13,521 nucleotides of DNA from CALAEC01 sp050692915. Lineage in GTDB: Bacteria; Actinomycetota; UBA4738; CALAEC01. The position numbers were made by a program, and so were the translations under genes. The notes under the pieces were generated by a model, which did not search any database, had not been told where the DNA came from, and was given only the letters and a program-made list of their open reading frames with translations. The number at the start of each line of letters is the position of its first letter. The first letter of the stretch is position 1. Shown here one piece after another: positions 6,195 to 11,745 of this stretch. The stretch lies in contig JBOGVU010000072.1 of the NCBI GenBank assembly GCA_050692915.1, forward strand, positions 1 through 13,521, read 5' to 3'.

Positions 6195-7136
6195 GTGATC
6201 ATCGCGGGCCCGAACCTCACGCTCGACAGGATGCTCCGCATCGACGAGCTCCGCCCGGGCGAGGTCCTTCGTTTCTCGGAGGCAACCATCGCTCCGGGAG
6301 GAAAGGGCGTCAACGTGGCCCGGGTGTGTCGAACGCTGGGGTTCCCTGCGGTCCTTGTCGCTCTGGCGCCGGGGCGAACCGGCCGGGCGGTGGTCGAGCT
6401 CCTTCAGGACGAGGGGGTGGAGCTCGACGCCGTGCCCACCGGCGGCGAGGCTCGGGCGGCGTCGATCGTTCTCGAGCGGAGCGGGCGAGTGACCGTCCTC
6501 AATGAGCCCGGCCCAACCATCGGAGGCGAGGACTGGCGAGCGTTCGAGGTCGCGGTGGCGGAACGCCTCGCCGGGCACCGGTTCCTGGTCTGCATCGGCA
6601 GCACGCCTCCGGGAAGCCCGCCCGATGCGTACGGGAGGCTCGTGAGGCTGGCCCGCGACCGAGGCGTCTCGTCGCTGGTCGACGCTTCCGGGGCGTCGTT
6701 GGCCAACGCTCTGGAGGCCGGCCCCGAACTCGTCACCCCGAACCTGGCCGAGGCCGAGGGGCTCCTGGCCGGGGCCGTCTCGCAACCGGCGGCCGAGCGG
6801 TCCCCCGAGGTGAAGGATCGAGCGCTGGATGCCGCGGCCGCCATGGTCGCCCGGGGTGCGAGCACGGCTGTGGTAACGGCGGGTGCCGGCGTGGCCGTGG
6901 GCGAGCGGTCCGAACGCTGGTGGGTCGACGCTCCCGACGTCACCGTGCGGAACCCGATCGGCGCCGGCGACTCGTTGGTCGGAGGACTGGTCGGCTCTCT
7001 CGAGCGAGGCGATGACTTCCAGGACGCCCTGGCCCTCGGCGTCGCCGCCGCATCGGCCAGCGTTGAGACGGACCTGCCCGGGCTCATCGACCGACGACGG
7101 GTCCTGCGCCTGAGCAGGCGGCTCCCAGACGAGTGA
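6195..7136 (+). CDS. PfkB-family sugar kinase, 1-phosphofructokinase/tagatose-6-phosphate kinase type
   Basis: This 313-residue kinase starts MIIAGPNLTLDR, typical of the FruK/LacC branch that phosphorylates sugar phosphates. PGGKGVNVARV (34-44) is the first PfkB signature, TVLNEPGP (100-107) a substrate-binding strand, TPNLAEAEGL (181-190) the usual PN..E segment, and NPIGAGDSLVGG (253-264) the second signature with the anion hole and catalytic base D259. The start is GTG at 6195, five bases after the DUF4432 stop, with GGGGAGAG about 9 bases upstream. It is the last gene of the plus operon. Together with the FGGY kinase it would yield a sugar bisphosphate, the substrate type of LacD-like aldolases such as the divergent gene at 2699-1866. 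Sulfofructose or ribokinase-like activity cannot be ruled out from sequence. Confidence 0.9.
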   Translation: MIIAGPNLTLDRMLRIDELRPGEVLRFSEATIAPGGKGVNVARVCRTLGFPAVLVALAPGRTGRAVVELLQDEGVELDAVPTGGEARAASIVLERSGRVTVLNEPGPTIGGEDWRAFEVAVAERLAGHRFLVCIGSTPPGSPPDAYGRLVRLARDRGVSSLVDASGASLANALEAGPELVTPNLAEAEGLLAGAVSQPAAERSPEVKDRALDAAAAMVARGASTAVVTAGAGVAVGERSERWWVDAPDVTVRNPIGAGDSLVGGLVGSLERGDDFQDALALGVAAASASVETDLPGLIDRRRVLRLSRRLPDE

Positions 7137-7150
7137 TAGGGGGAATGCTC

Positions 7151-7180
7151 TCGACATCACCCCGGTTGACGAGTGATGAT
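7151..7180 (+). promoter_or_regulatory. Possible promoter of the DUF2630 gene
   Basis: TCGACA (7151-7156) and GATGAT (7175-7180) are 18 bases apart, five of six and four of six matches to the vegetative consensus. A start near 7187 would give a leader of about 30 bases with the AAAGGAG ribosome site. The gap between the PfkB gene and the DUF2630 gene is only 79 bases, so read-through is also possible. Confidence 0.25.
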
Positions 7181-7215
7181 CGGCGGAGCTTCGGAGACCG
7201 ACGAAAGGAGCACCG

Positions 7216-7458
7216 ATGGAGGACCAGAAGATCATCGACCGGATCAACGAGCTCGCTCACGAGGAGCACGATCTGTTCGACCGGGAGTCCCGCGGCGAGG
7301 CCAGCGAAGCGGAACGCGACCGTCTCAAGCGGCTCGAGGTCACGCTCGACCAGTGCTGGGACCTGCTTCACCAGCGCCGGGCCCGTCGCTCCGCCGGGCT
7401 CGACCCTGAAGCGGCTACGGTGCGTGACGAGCGGACCGTCGAGGGATATGTCGGTTAG
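7216..7458 (+). CDS. DUF2630 family protein
   Basis: This 80-residue acidic and basic helical protein matches DUF2630, a small family found mainly in Actinobacteria. The recognisable core is an N-terminal helix of the DQKIIDRINELAHEEHDL kind, then LKRLEVTLDQCWDLL with QRRARR (residues 38-58), and the terminal VEGY. The sequence predicts two amphipathic helices, probably a helical hairpin or coiled coil; there is no signal peptide or membrane segment. AAAGGAG lies 6 bases before the ATG, one of the best ribosome sites in the window. Its TAG stop is part of the AGGAG that serves the next gene, so the two are likely co-translated. The function of the family is not known to me. Confidence 0.9.
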   Translation: MEDQKIIDRINELAHEEHDLFDRESRGEASEAERDRLKRLEVTLDQCWDLLHQRRARRSAGLDPEAATVRDERTVEGYVG

Positions 7459-7468
7459 GAGCTCGACC

Positions 7469-7945
7469 GTGTTCACGATCAAGCGACTGAACCACGCCGT
7501 CCTGTACGTGAGCGACCTCCCTCGTTCCGGCGACTTCTACCGGAACATCCTGGGGTTCGAGGTCGTGGAGGCCATGGGCGACCAGGCCCTGTTCCTCCGG
7601 GCCAACGGGAGCGACAACCACCACGACCTCGGCCTGTTTGGCGTCGGGGCCGGCGGGCCGCCGCCGTCCCGGGGCCAGGTCGGCCTGTACCACCTGGCCT
7701 GGGAGGTCGAGTCCCTCCCCGACCTGGCCCGGGCCCGGGACGCCCTCCTGGGTGCGGGAGCCCTCACGGGGGAGTCGGACCACGGCGCCAGCCTGAGCCT
7801 GTACGCCCGCGACCCCGACGGCATCGAGTTCGAGGTGTTCTGGATGGTCCCCCGCGATGAGTGGGAGACCCGCGGTTTCGGGACCCGCCGGCTCGACCTC
7901 GAGGGCGAGCTGGCCAAGCGCGGTCTGGCCGGCGCCCCCTCGTAG
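7469..7945 (+). CDS. VOC-family metalloprotein (glyoxalase/extradiol dioxygenase-like)
   Basis: The 158-residue protein has the paired beta-alpha-beta-beta-beta modules of the vicinal oxygen chelate superfamily. The N-terminal LNHAVLYVSDLPRSGDFYRN places a metal-ligand His at 9, GLYHLAWEV gives His75, and RDPDGIEFEVFW gives Glu122: the H-H-E triad of catechol 2,3-dioxygenase-like and glyoxalase-like members. Such proteins use Fe(II), Mn or Zn for ring cleavage, isomerisation or epoxide opening. The GTG at 7469 has AGGAG 7 bases upstream, overlapping the DUF2630 stop; an in-frame ATG at 7448 has GAGGG only 2 bases away, so it is less likely. The gene converges with the PPOX gene with almost no gap. 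Substrate unknown; an aromatic or small dicarbonyl compound is possible. Confidence 0.9.
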   Translation: MFTIKRLNHAVLYVSDLPRSGDFYRNILGFEVVEAMGDQALFLRANGSDNHHDLGLFGVGAGGPPPSRGQVGLYHLAWEVESLPDLARARDALLGAGALTGESDHGASLSLYARDPDGIEFEVFWMVPRDEWETRGFGTRRLDLEGELAKRGLAGAPS

Positions 7946-7948
7946 GCC

Positions 7949-8377
7949 TCAGGCGCCGTCAGCGATCGGTCCACGGGCCGATGCCGCCGATCCGCTCGGG
8001 CCTGATGCGGGTGACGAACCCCGGCGGGGGTTGGGCATCGGGGGGAAGACCGCGTCCGGCCCCACATAGGTCCGGGCCAGGCGCTGGAGGAGCTCCGGCG
8101 CACCGCCCTCCGTTACCCGGGCTCGGCCTTCCACGATCAGGTACTCGAGGAGCCCGTACGGGTTCCGTTTCCTGGTCTGGACGACCAGGGCCACCCGGGG
8201 ATCCCGGCGGATGTTCCGGAGCTTCCGCTGGTCGGGGAGCGTCCCGACGACGATCTCGTCGTCCTCCACGCCGACCCACGCGGCGGTCACGTTGGGGCTC
8301 CCGTCGAGATTCAGCGTGACCAGGGTGGCCACGTGGTCACCTTCGAGAACCTCCCGGGCGGCGGGCGGCAGCTGCAT
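7949..8377 (-). CDS. PPOX-class (F420/FMN split-barrel) oxidoreductase with a C-terminal frameshift
   Basis: Residues 1-117 are a clear pyridoxamine-phosphate-oxidase-like split barrel of the small F420-dependent type: HVATLVTLNLDGSPNVTAAWV (15-35), LPDQRKLRNIRRDPRVAL (47-64) and YLIVEGRARVTEG (79-91). Such proteins bind F420 or FMN and reduce small molecules in the cytoplasm. From about residue 118 the frame turns into a low-complexity PRRGSSPASG tail, while the -1 neighbour frame reads PPGFVTRIRPERIGGIGPW, the ending expected for the family, then stops at 7959. One extra C in the run at 8030-8026 (minus strand CCCCC) joins the two. A sequencing indel or a recent mutation is therefore likely; the intact gene would be 7959-8377. 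ATG 8377 has no ribosome site but a TAGGCT box 7 bases upstream. It is divergent from fumC. Confidence 0.85.
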   Translation of the reverse strand: MQLPPAAREVLEGDHVATLVTLNLDGSPNVTAAWVGVEDDEIVVGTLPDQRKLRNIRRDPRVALVVQTRKRNPYGLLEYLIVEGRARVTEGGAPELLQRLARTYVGPDAVFPPMPNPRRGSSPASGPSGSAASARGPIADGA

Positions 8378-8384
8378 CGCCCGT

Positions 8385-8390
8385 AGCCTA
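8385..8390 (-). promoter_or_regulatory. -10 box of the PPOX gene, leaderless transcript
   Basis: TAGGCT on the minus strand ends 7 bases before the ATG at 8377, the spacing at which transcription would begin at the start codon itself. There is no purine-rich ribosome site in between. The -35 region (CTGCCG near 8413-8408) is weak. Confidence 0.4.
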
Positions 8391-8417
8391 CCGGCGGTCG
8401 AGGGGTCCGGCAGGCGT

Positions 8418-8423
8418 CAGAAT
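8418..8423 (+). promoter_or_regulatory. -10-like box of fumC, leaderless transcript
   Basis: CAGAAT ends 6 bases before the GTG at 8430. AGGAG lies between them but only one base from the start codon, too close for normal base pairing with 16S rRNA. Transcription starting at the GTG would give a leaderless mRNA, common in Actinobacteria. No convincing -35 box is seen. Confidence 0.35.
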
Positions 8424-8429
8424 AGGAGC

Positions 8430-9824
8430 GTGGCCACGACCAGGACCGAGACAGACAGCATGGGGCCGATAGAGGTCCCCGCAGACCGCTACTGGGGGGC
8501 CCAGACCCAGCGGTCCCTGCACCACTTCTCGATCGGCGAGGACCGGATGCCCGTTGAGGTCGTACGGGCCCTGGGGCTCTTGAAAAAGGCCTGCGCGCTG
8601 GTGAACCTGGAGCTGGGCATCCTTCCCCGGGAGAAGGCCGACCTCATCGTGGTCGCGGCCGAGGAGGTCATCGAGGGAGGCCTGGACGACCATTTCCCCC
8701 TGTTCGTCTGGCAGACGGGCTCGGGCACCCAGTCGAACATGAACGCGAACGAGGTCATCGCCAACCGGGCCATCGAGATCGTCGGGGGAGCGCTCGGATC
8801 GAAGACCCCGATCCATCCGAACGACGACGTGAACATGTCCCAGTCCTCGAACGACACCTTCCCTACGGCCATGCACATGGCCTCGGCCGGGGCCATCATC
8901 GGGGGGCTCCTCCCGGCCGTGGAGCGGCTCCGGGACGCCCTCCAGGCGAAGGCCGACGAGCTCGCCGACGTGGTGAAGATCGGCCGGACCCACCTCCAGG
9001 ACGCCGTCCCGCTCACCCTGGGGCAGGAGTTCGGGGGCTACGCGGCCCAGCTCGACGACGGCCTCGGCCGGATCGAGGAATCCCTCCACGGCCTGTACGA
9101 GCTGGCCATCGGAGGGACAGCGGTGGGGACGGGCCTGAACTCCCCGCGGGGCTTCGGGGCCAAGGTCGCCGCACGGATCGCCGAGATGACCGGGCTCCCG
9201 TACGTTCCGGCCCGGAACCCTTTCGCCGCGCTGGCCTCGCACGACGCCCTGGTGCACGCGCACGGGGCCATCCGGACGCTGGCCGTGTCGCTGATGAAGG
9301 TCGCCAACGACATCCGGTGGCTGGCCTCCGGCCCACGCTCCGGGCTCGGGGAGCTCGAGCTGCCCGAGAACGAGCCGGGGTCCTCGATCATGCCCGGGAA
9401 GGTGAACCCCACCCAGTCCGAGGCCATGACGATGGTGTGCACCCAGGTGTTCGGGAACGACGTGGCCGTGACCGTGGCCGGCTCGCAGGGGAACTTCGAG
9501 TTGAACGTGTTCAAGCCCGTGATCATCCGGAACGTCCTCCACTCGGTCCGGATCCTGACCGATGCGTCCCGGACCTTCCGGGAGTTCTGCGTGGAGGGCA
9601 TCCGGCCGAACCGCGAGCGCATCGTCGAGCTGGTGGATCGCTCCCTGATGCTCGTCACCGCGCTCAGTCCGCACATCGGATACGACAAGGCCGCGGAGAT
9701 CGCCAAGAGGGCCCACCACGAGGGCCTGACACTCAGGGAAGCGGCGATCGAGCTCGGATACGTCACCGAGACCGAGTACGACGAGTGGGTCCGGCCGGAG
9801 AAGATGGTCGGGCCCGATGCCTGA
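8430..9824 (+). CDS. fumC: Fumarate hydratase, class II
   Basis: The 464-residue protein catalyses reversible hydration of fumarate to L-malate in the TCA cycle, as a cytoplasmic homotetramer. Family blocks are intact: SMGPIEVPADRYWGAQTQRS (10-29), GSGTQSNMNANEV (97-109), SSNDTFPTA (139-147), GRTHLQDA (185-192) with catalytic H188, and the signature GSSIMPGKVNP (317-327) with the catalytic serine at 318. Numbering of H188 and S318 coincides with E. coli FumC. Length is usual for the family. GTG 8430 gives the N-terminus MATTRTETDSMG, and the family does have residues before the DSMG motif, so the inner ATG at 8460 is less likely. A DNA glycosylase gene follows after 6 bases. TMGTG-type aspartase or argininosuccinate lyase features are absent, making fumarase the firm choice. 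Confidence 0.97.
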   Translation: MATTRTETDSMGPIEVPADRYWGAQTQRSLHHFSIGEDRMPVEVVRALGLLKKACALVNLELGILPREKADLIVVAAEEVIEGGLDDHFPLFVWQTGSGTQSNMNANEVIANRAIEIVGGALGSKTPIHPNDDVNMSQSSNDTFPTAMHMASAGAIIGGLLPAVERLRDALQAKADELADVVKIGRTHLQDAVPLTLGQEFGGYAAQLDDGLGRIEESLHGLYELAIGGTAVGTGLNSPRGFGAKVAARIAEMTGLPYVPARNPFAALASHDALVHAHGAIRTLAVSLMKVANDIRWLASGPRSGLGELELPENEPGSSIMPGKVNPTQSEAMTMVCTQVFGNDVAVTVAGSQGNFELNVFKPVIIRNVLHSVRILTDASRTFREFCVEGIRPNRERIVELVDRSLMLVTALSPHIGYDKAAEIAKRAHHEGLTLREAAIELGYVTETEYDEWVRPEKMVGPDA

Positions 9825-9830
9825 CCTGAC

Positions 9831-10748
9831 GTGACCTCGTTCGACATCCCGCTCCGGGGCCCGGCCGGCGAGCCCGTCGACCTGCGGCGAACGCTAGCGT
9901 CGCACGGGACGGCTTCCCTGCCCCCGATGCTCCTCGACGAGGCCGCGGGCACGCTCGAGGTCACGGTCCCTGTCCACGGCGGCCGGCCCCGGACCGTGTT
10001 CATCGGCCCGGGGCCGATCGGCCATGCCCGGATCGAGGTCAGCGGACGGGCCCCGGGGGCCGGGACCACGGCCTCGCTGACCGAGACCGTCCGGCGGATC
10101 CTCAACCTCGACGAGGATCTCTCGGCGTTCTATGAGGTGGCCGCGGACGACCCCGATCTGGCCTGGGTCACGGCCGGAGCCGGCCGGATGGTCCACGCGC
10201 CCACGGTGTTCGAGGACGTGGTGAAGACGGTGTGCACCACGAACTGCTCCTGGTCGCTCACCACGAAGATGGTCACGGCGCTCGTCGAGCACCTCGGTGA
10301 GCCGGTGTCGGGGGCCGGGGACGGCTGGCGGGGCCGGGCGTTCCCAACGCCGGCGGCCATGGCCGCGGCCGACGAGTCCTTCTACCGGAATGTGGCCCGG
10401 GCCGGCTACCGGGGCCCGTACTTCCGATCGCTGGCCCGTTCGGTCTCGGATGGCGACGTCGACCTAGAGGCGCTCCGCGACCACGACGTGCCCGATGAGG
10501 AGGTCGAGGCCAGTCTCCTGGCCCTCCCGGGCTTGGGGCCGTACGCGGCCGCCCACGTGATGCTCACGCTGGGCCGGTACGGGCGGCTGGTCCTGGACTC
10601 CTGGACCCGCCCGACGTACGCGCGGCTACGCCGGTCCCGGCGGCCTGTGCCCGACGCCGGGATCGCCCGGCGGTTCCGTCGGTACGGATCCCATGCCGGC
10701 CTGGCCTTCTGGTGCTTCCTCACCAGGGACTGGGTCGAGGAGGCGTGA
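9831..10748 (+). CDS. HhH-GPD DNA glycosylase, AlkA/OGG-like
   Basis: This 305-residue protein resembles the helix-hairpin-helix DNA glycosylases that remove damaged bases in base-excision repair. An N-terminal beta-rich domain of about 80 residues is followed by the helical domain: FEDVVKTVCTTNCSW (127-141), FPTPAAMAAADESFYRNV (171-188), then the hairpin LPGLGPYAAAHVML (232-245) and the GPD-type aspartate in LVLDSW, D256. At the position where OGG1-like lyases have the catalytic lysine there is Tyr238, so a monofunctional AlkA-like mechanism using D256 is expected. There is no four-cysteine iron-sulfur motif at the end. GTG 9831 lies 6 bases after fumC with no clear ribosome site, suggesting coupling to fumC. 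The gene ends 5 bases from the convergent RES toxin gene. Related actinobacterial proteins are sometimes misannotated as HesB-like. Confidence 0.83.
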   Translation: MTSFDIPLRGPAGEPVDLRRTLASHGTASLPPMLLDEAAGTLEVTVPVHGGRPRTVFIGPGPIGHARIEVSGRAPGAGTTASLTETVRRILNLDEDLSAFYEVAADDPDLAWVTAGAGRMVHAPTVFEDVVKTVCTTNCSWSLTTKMVTALVEHLGEPVSGAGDGWRGRAFPTPAAMAAADESFYRNVARAGYRGPYFRSLARSVSDGDVDLEALRDHDVPDEEVEASLLALPGLGPYAAAHVMLTLGRYGRLVLDSWTRPTYARLRRSRRPVPDAGIARRFRRYGSHAGLAFWCFLTRDWVEEA

Positions 10749-10753
10749 GAAGC

Positions 10754-11305
10754 TCACCCGAGCAGGACGCCCACCGCCTCGGCCGCCTCGCGTACCGCGG
10801 GGTGGTCGAGTGTGAGCGGCTCCGGCTCCCCGACGACCGTCAGGCGCCCGGCGACACGGTCATCGAACAGCGTCACGTTGATCCACGACGCCTCGATCGT
10901 GGACCACCACTCGAAGCCGGCCACCCCTTCCTCGTAGAGGTGCAGGGCCATGCGGCGGGTCGGCTTGCGCTGCCGAGTGGCCACCACCGAAGGACGAAGC
11001 CCGCGGGCGCCCAGGTTCGCCGGATCGTCCAGGTCAATGAGGGCGGTCAGCGCGTCGTCGTCGATCCTGGCGAGGACGAGCCGAGACCCCTCGTCAAATA
11101 GATCCGTGTCGGCGAGGCCGCGACCCCGGTAGTCCCTCAGCTTCTCGGCGACCGGTGAAGCCTGTGCTCGGCTCAGGTAAAGAACCCCGTAGTGGTCCGG
11201 GTTGTCGTGCCGGCCGCCGCCCTGATCGAACAGCGGGACGTAGAGAGGACCGCCGGGATCGTTCGGCCTCGCGCCGGGGATCGAGGGAAAGACGCGGAAC
11301 AACAC
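10754..11305 (-). CDS. RES-domain toxin of a type II toxin-antitoxin system
   Basis: The 183-residue protein fits the RES-domain family (MbcT/ParT-like), ADP-ribosyltransferase-fold enzymes that degrade NAD+ or modify targets and arrest growth unless bound by their antitoxin. The expected conserved residues are visible: Arg in LFRVFP (R4), Tyr in GVLYLSRAQ (Y43), Glu in PVAEKL (E54), and Ser in FEWWSTIEAS (S135) before the strand WINVTLF. Identification rests strongly on the preceding gene being a matching Xre/MbcA-type antitoxin. The start is GTG at 11305, one base after the antitoxin stop, and no ribosome site is seen, so toxin translation probably depends on translation of the antitoxin. 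Its stop faces the glycosylase gene 5 bases away. Whether the toxin is active, and whether it is a NADase, phosphorylase or transferase, cannot be read from the sequence. Confidence 0.83.
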   Translation of the reverse strand: MLFRVFPSIPGARPNDPGGPLYVPLFDQGGGRHDNPDHYGVLYLSRAQASPVAEKLRDYRGRGLADTDLFDEGSRLVLARIDDDALTALIDLDDPANLGARGLRPSVVATRQRKPTRRMALHLYEEGVAGFEWWSTIEASWINVTLFDDRVAGRLTVVGEPEPLTLDHPAVREAAEAVGVLLG

Positions 11306-11306
11306 G

Positions 11307-11639
11307 TCAGTGGTAGGAGCCGGCCTTGTGCGCTCTGGCGGCCTCGATGACTTCGGTGATGCGGCCCCTGGCCAGATGGTCGATCGGCCGGAAGTCGTTC
11401 AGGAAGCCGTTGTGTCCGTTGAGCCAGGAGATCGCGGTGTCGGGGTGCAGGAACGAGAGGAGGTACGAGAGCACGAACTCCAGGCCTTCGACCTTCATCC
11501 GGTTCTGGGGATCGGGGTCCTCGGTCTTCAGCCACCGGCTGACCCGGGACGGGCTGACCCCCAGGGCCCGGGCCACCCTGGCCTGGCTCCCCAGGTCCTC
11601 CTTGATCGCCCTCAGCTTCTCTCGAACCGGCACCGGCAC
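11307..11639 (-). CDS. Xre/MbcA/ParS-type antitoxin
   Basis: The 110-residue protein has an N-terminal helix-turn-helix, with QARVARALGVSPSRVSRWLK at residues 19-38, and a C-terminal toxin-binding region of the MbcA/ParS/DUF2384 type whose WLNGHNGFLNDFRPIDHL (72-89) matches the typical WL.G.N..L.G..P.D.L pattern. Such antitoxins neutralise RES toxins by covering the NAD+ site and repress their own promoter. GTG 11639 has GGGAGG 9 bases upstream. It precedes the toxin by a single base, the usual antitoxin-first order. The inverted repeat at 11674-11694 beside its -10 box is the probable autoregulatory operator. Confidence 0.86.
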   Translation of the reverse strand: MPVPVREKLRAIKEDLGSQARVARALGVSPSRVSRWLKTEDPDPQNRMKVEGLEFVLSYLLSFLHPDTAISWLNGHNGFLNDFRPIDHLARGRITEVIEAARAHKAGSYH

Positions 11640-11667
11640 AGGCTCGCACCTCCCACGGACACGCCTC

Positions 11668-11673
11668 AGTATA
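11668..11673 (-). promoter_or_regulatory. -10 box of the toxin-antitoxin operon
   Basis: TATACT on the minus strand, five of six consensus positions, lies directly downstream of the inverted repeat. Transcription from about 11661 would give a leader of some 20 bases carrying the GGGAGG ribosome site of the antitoxin. The -35 region is covered by the repeat and has no clear consensus. Confidence 0.6.
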
Positions 11674-11694
11674 CCGCAACGAAGATCGTTGCGG
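11674..11694. promoter_or_regulatory. Inverted repeat, probable antitoxin operator
   Basis: CCGCAACGA (11674-11682) and TCGTTGCGG (11686-11694) are perfect 9-base arms separated by AGA. The repeat fills the spacer and -35 zone of the TATACT promoter, so antitoxin or toxin-antitoxin complex bound here would block RNA polymerase. It lies outside any gene. It is 37 bases from the pyruvate phosphate dikinase -10 box, so it is unlikely to be a terminator for that gene. Confidence 0.65.
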
Positions 11695-11730
11695 CACCAG
11701 AATGGAGGGCACCACCGAGCGGACCCGCGA

Positions 11731-11736
11731 TACAGT
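11731..11736 (+). promoter_or_regulatory. -10-like box of ppdK
   Basis: TACAGT keeps the T1, A2 and T6 positions and ends 9 bases before the ATG at 11746, so the transcript would have almost no leader. The -35 region near 11708 is unconvincing. Confidence 0.35.
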
Positions 11737-11745
11737 TACGGGGAG

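Noticed and set aside
7965..7982. A 7-bp stem with CACG loop near the VOC/PPOX convergent ends as a terminator
   Set aside because: It is short, contains a G-T pair, has no T-tract on either strand, and lies in the codons for the conserved C-terminus of the corrected PPOX frame.
10745..10757. GTGAG/CTCAC inverted repeat between the glycosylase and RES genes
   Set aside because: Five-base arms with a three-base loop mostly reflect the two facing TGA stop codons; too weak to call a terminator.
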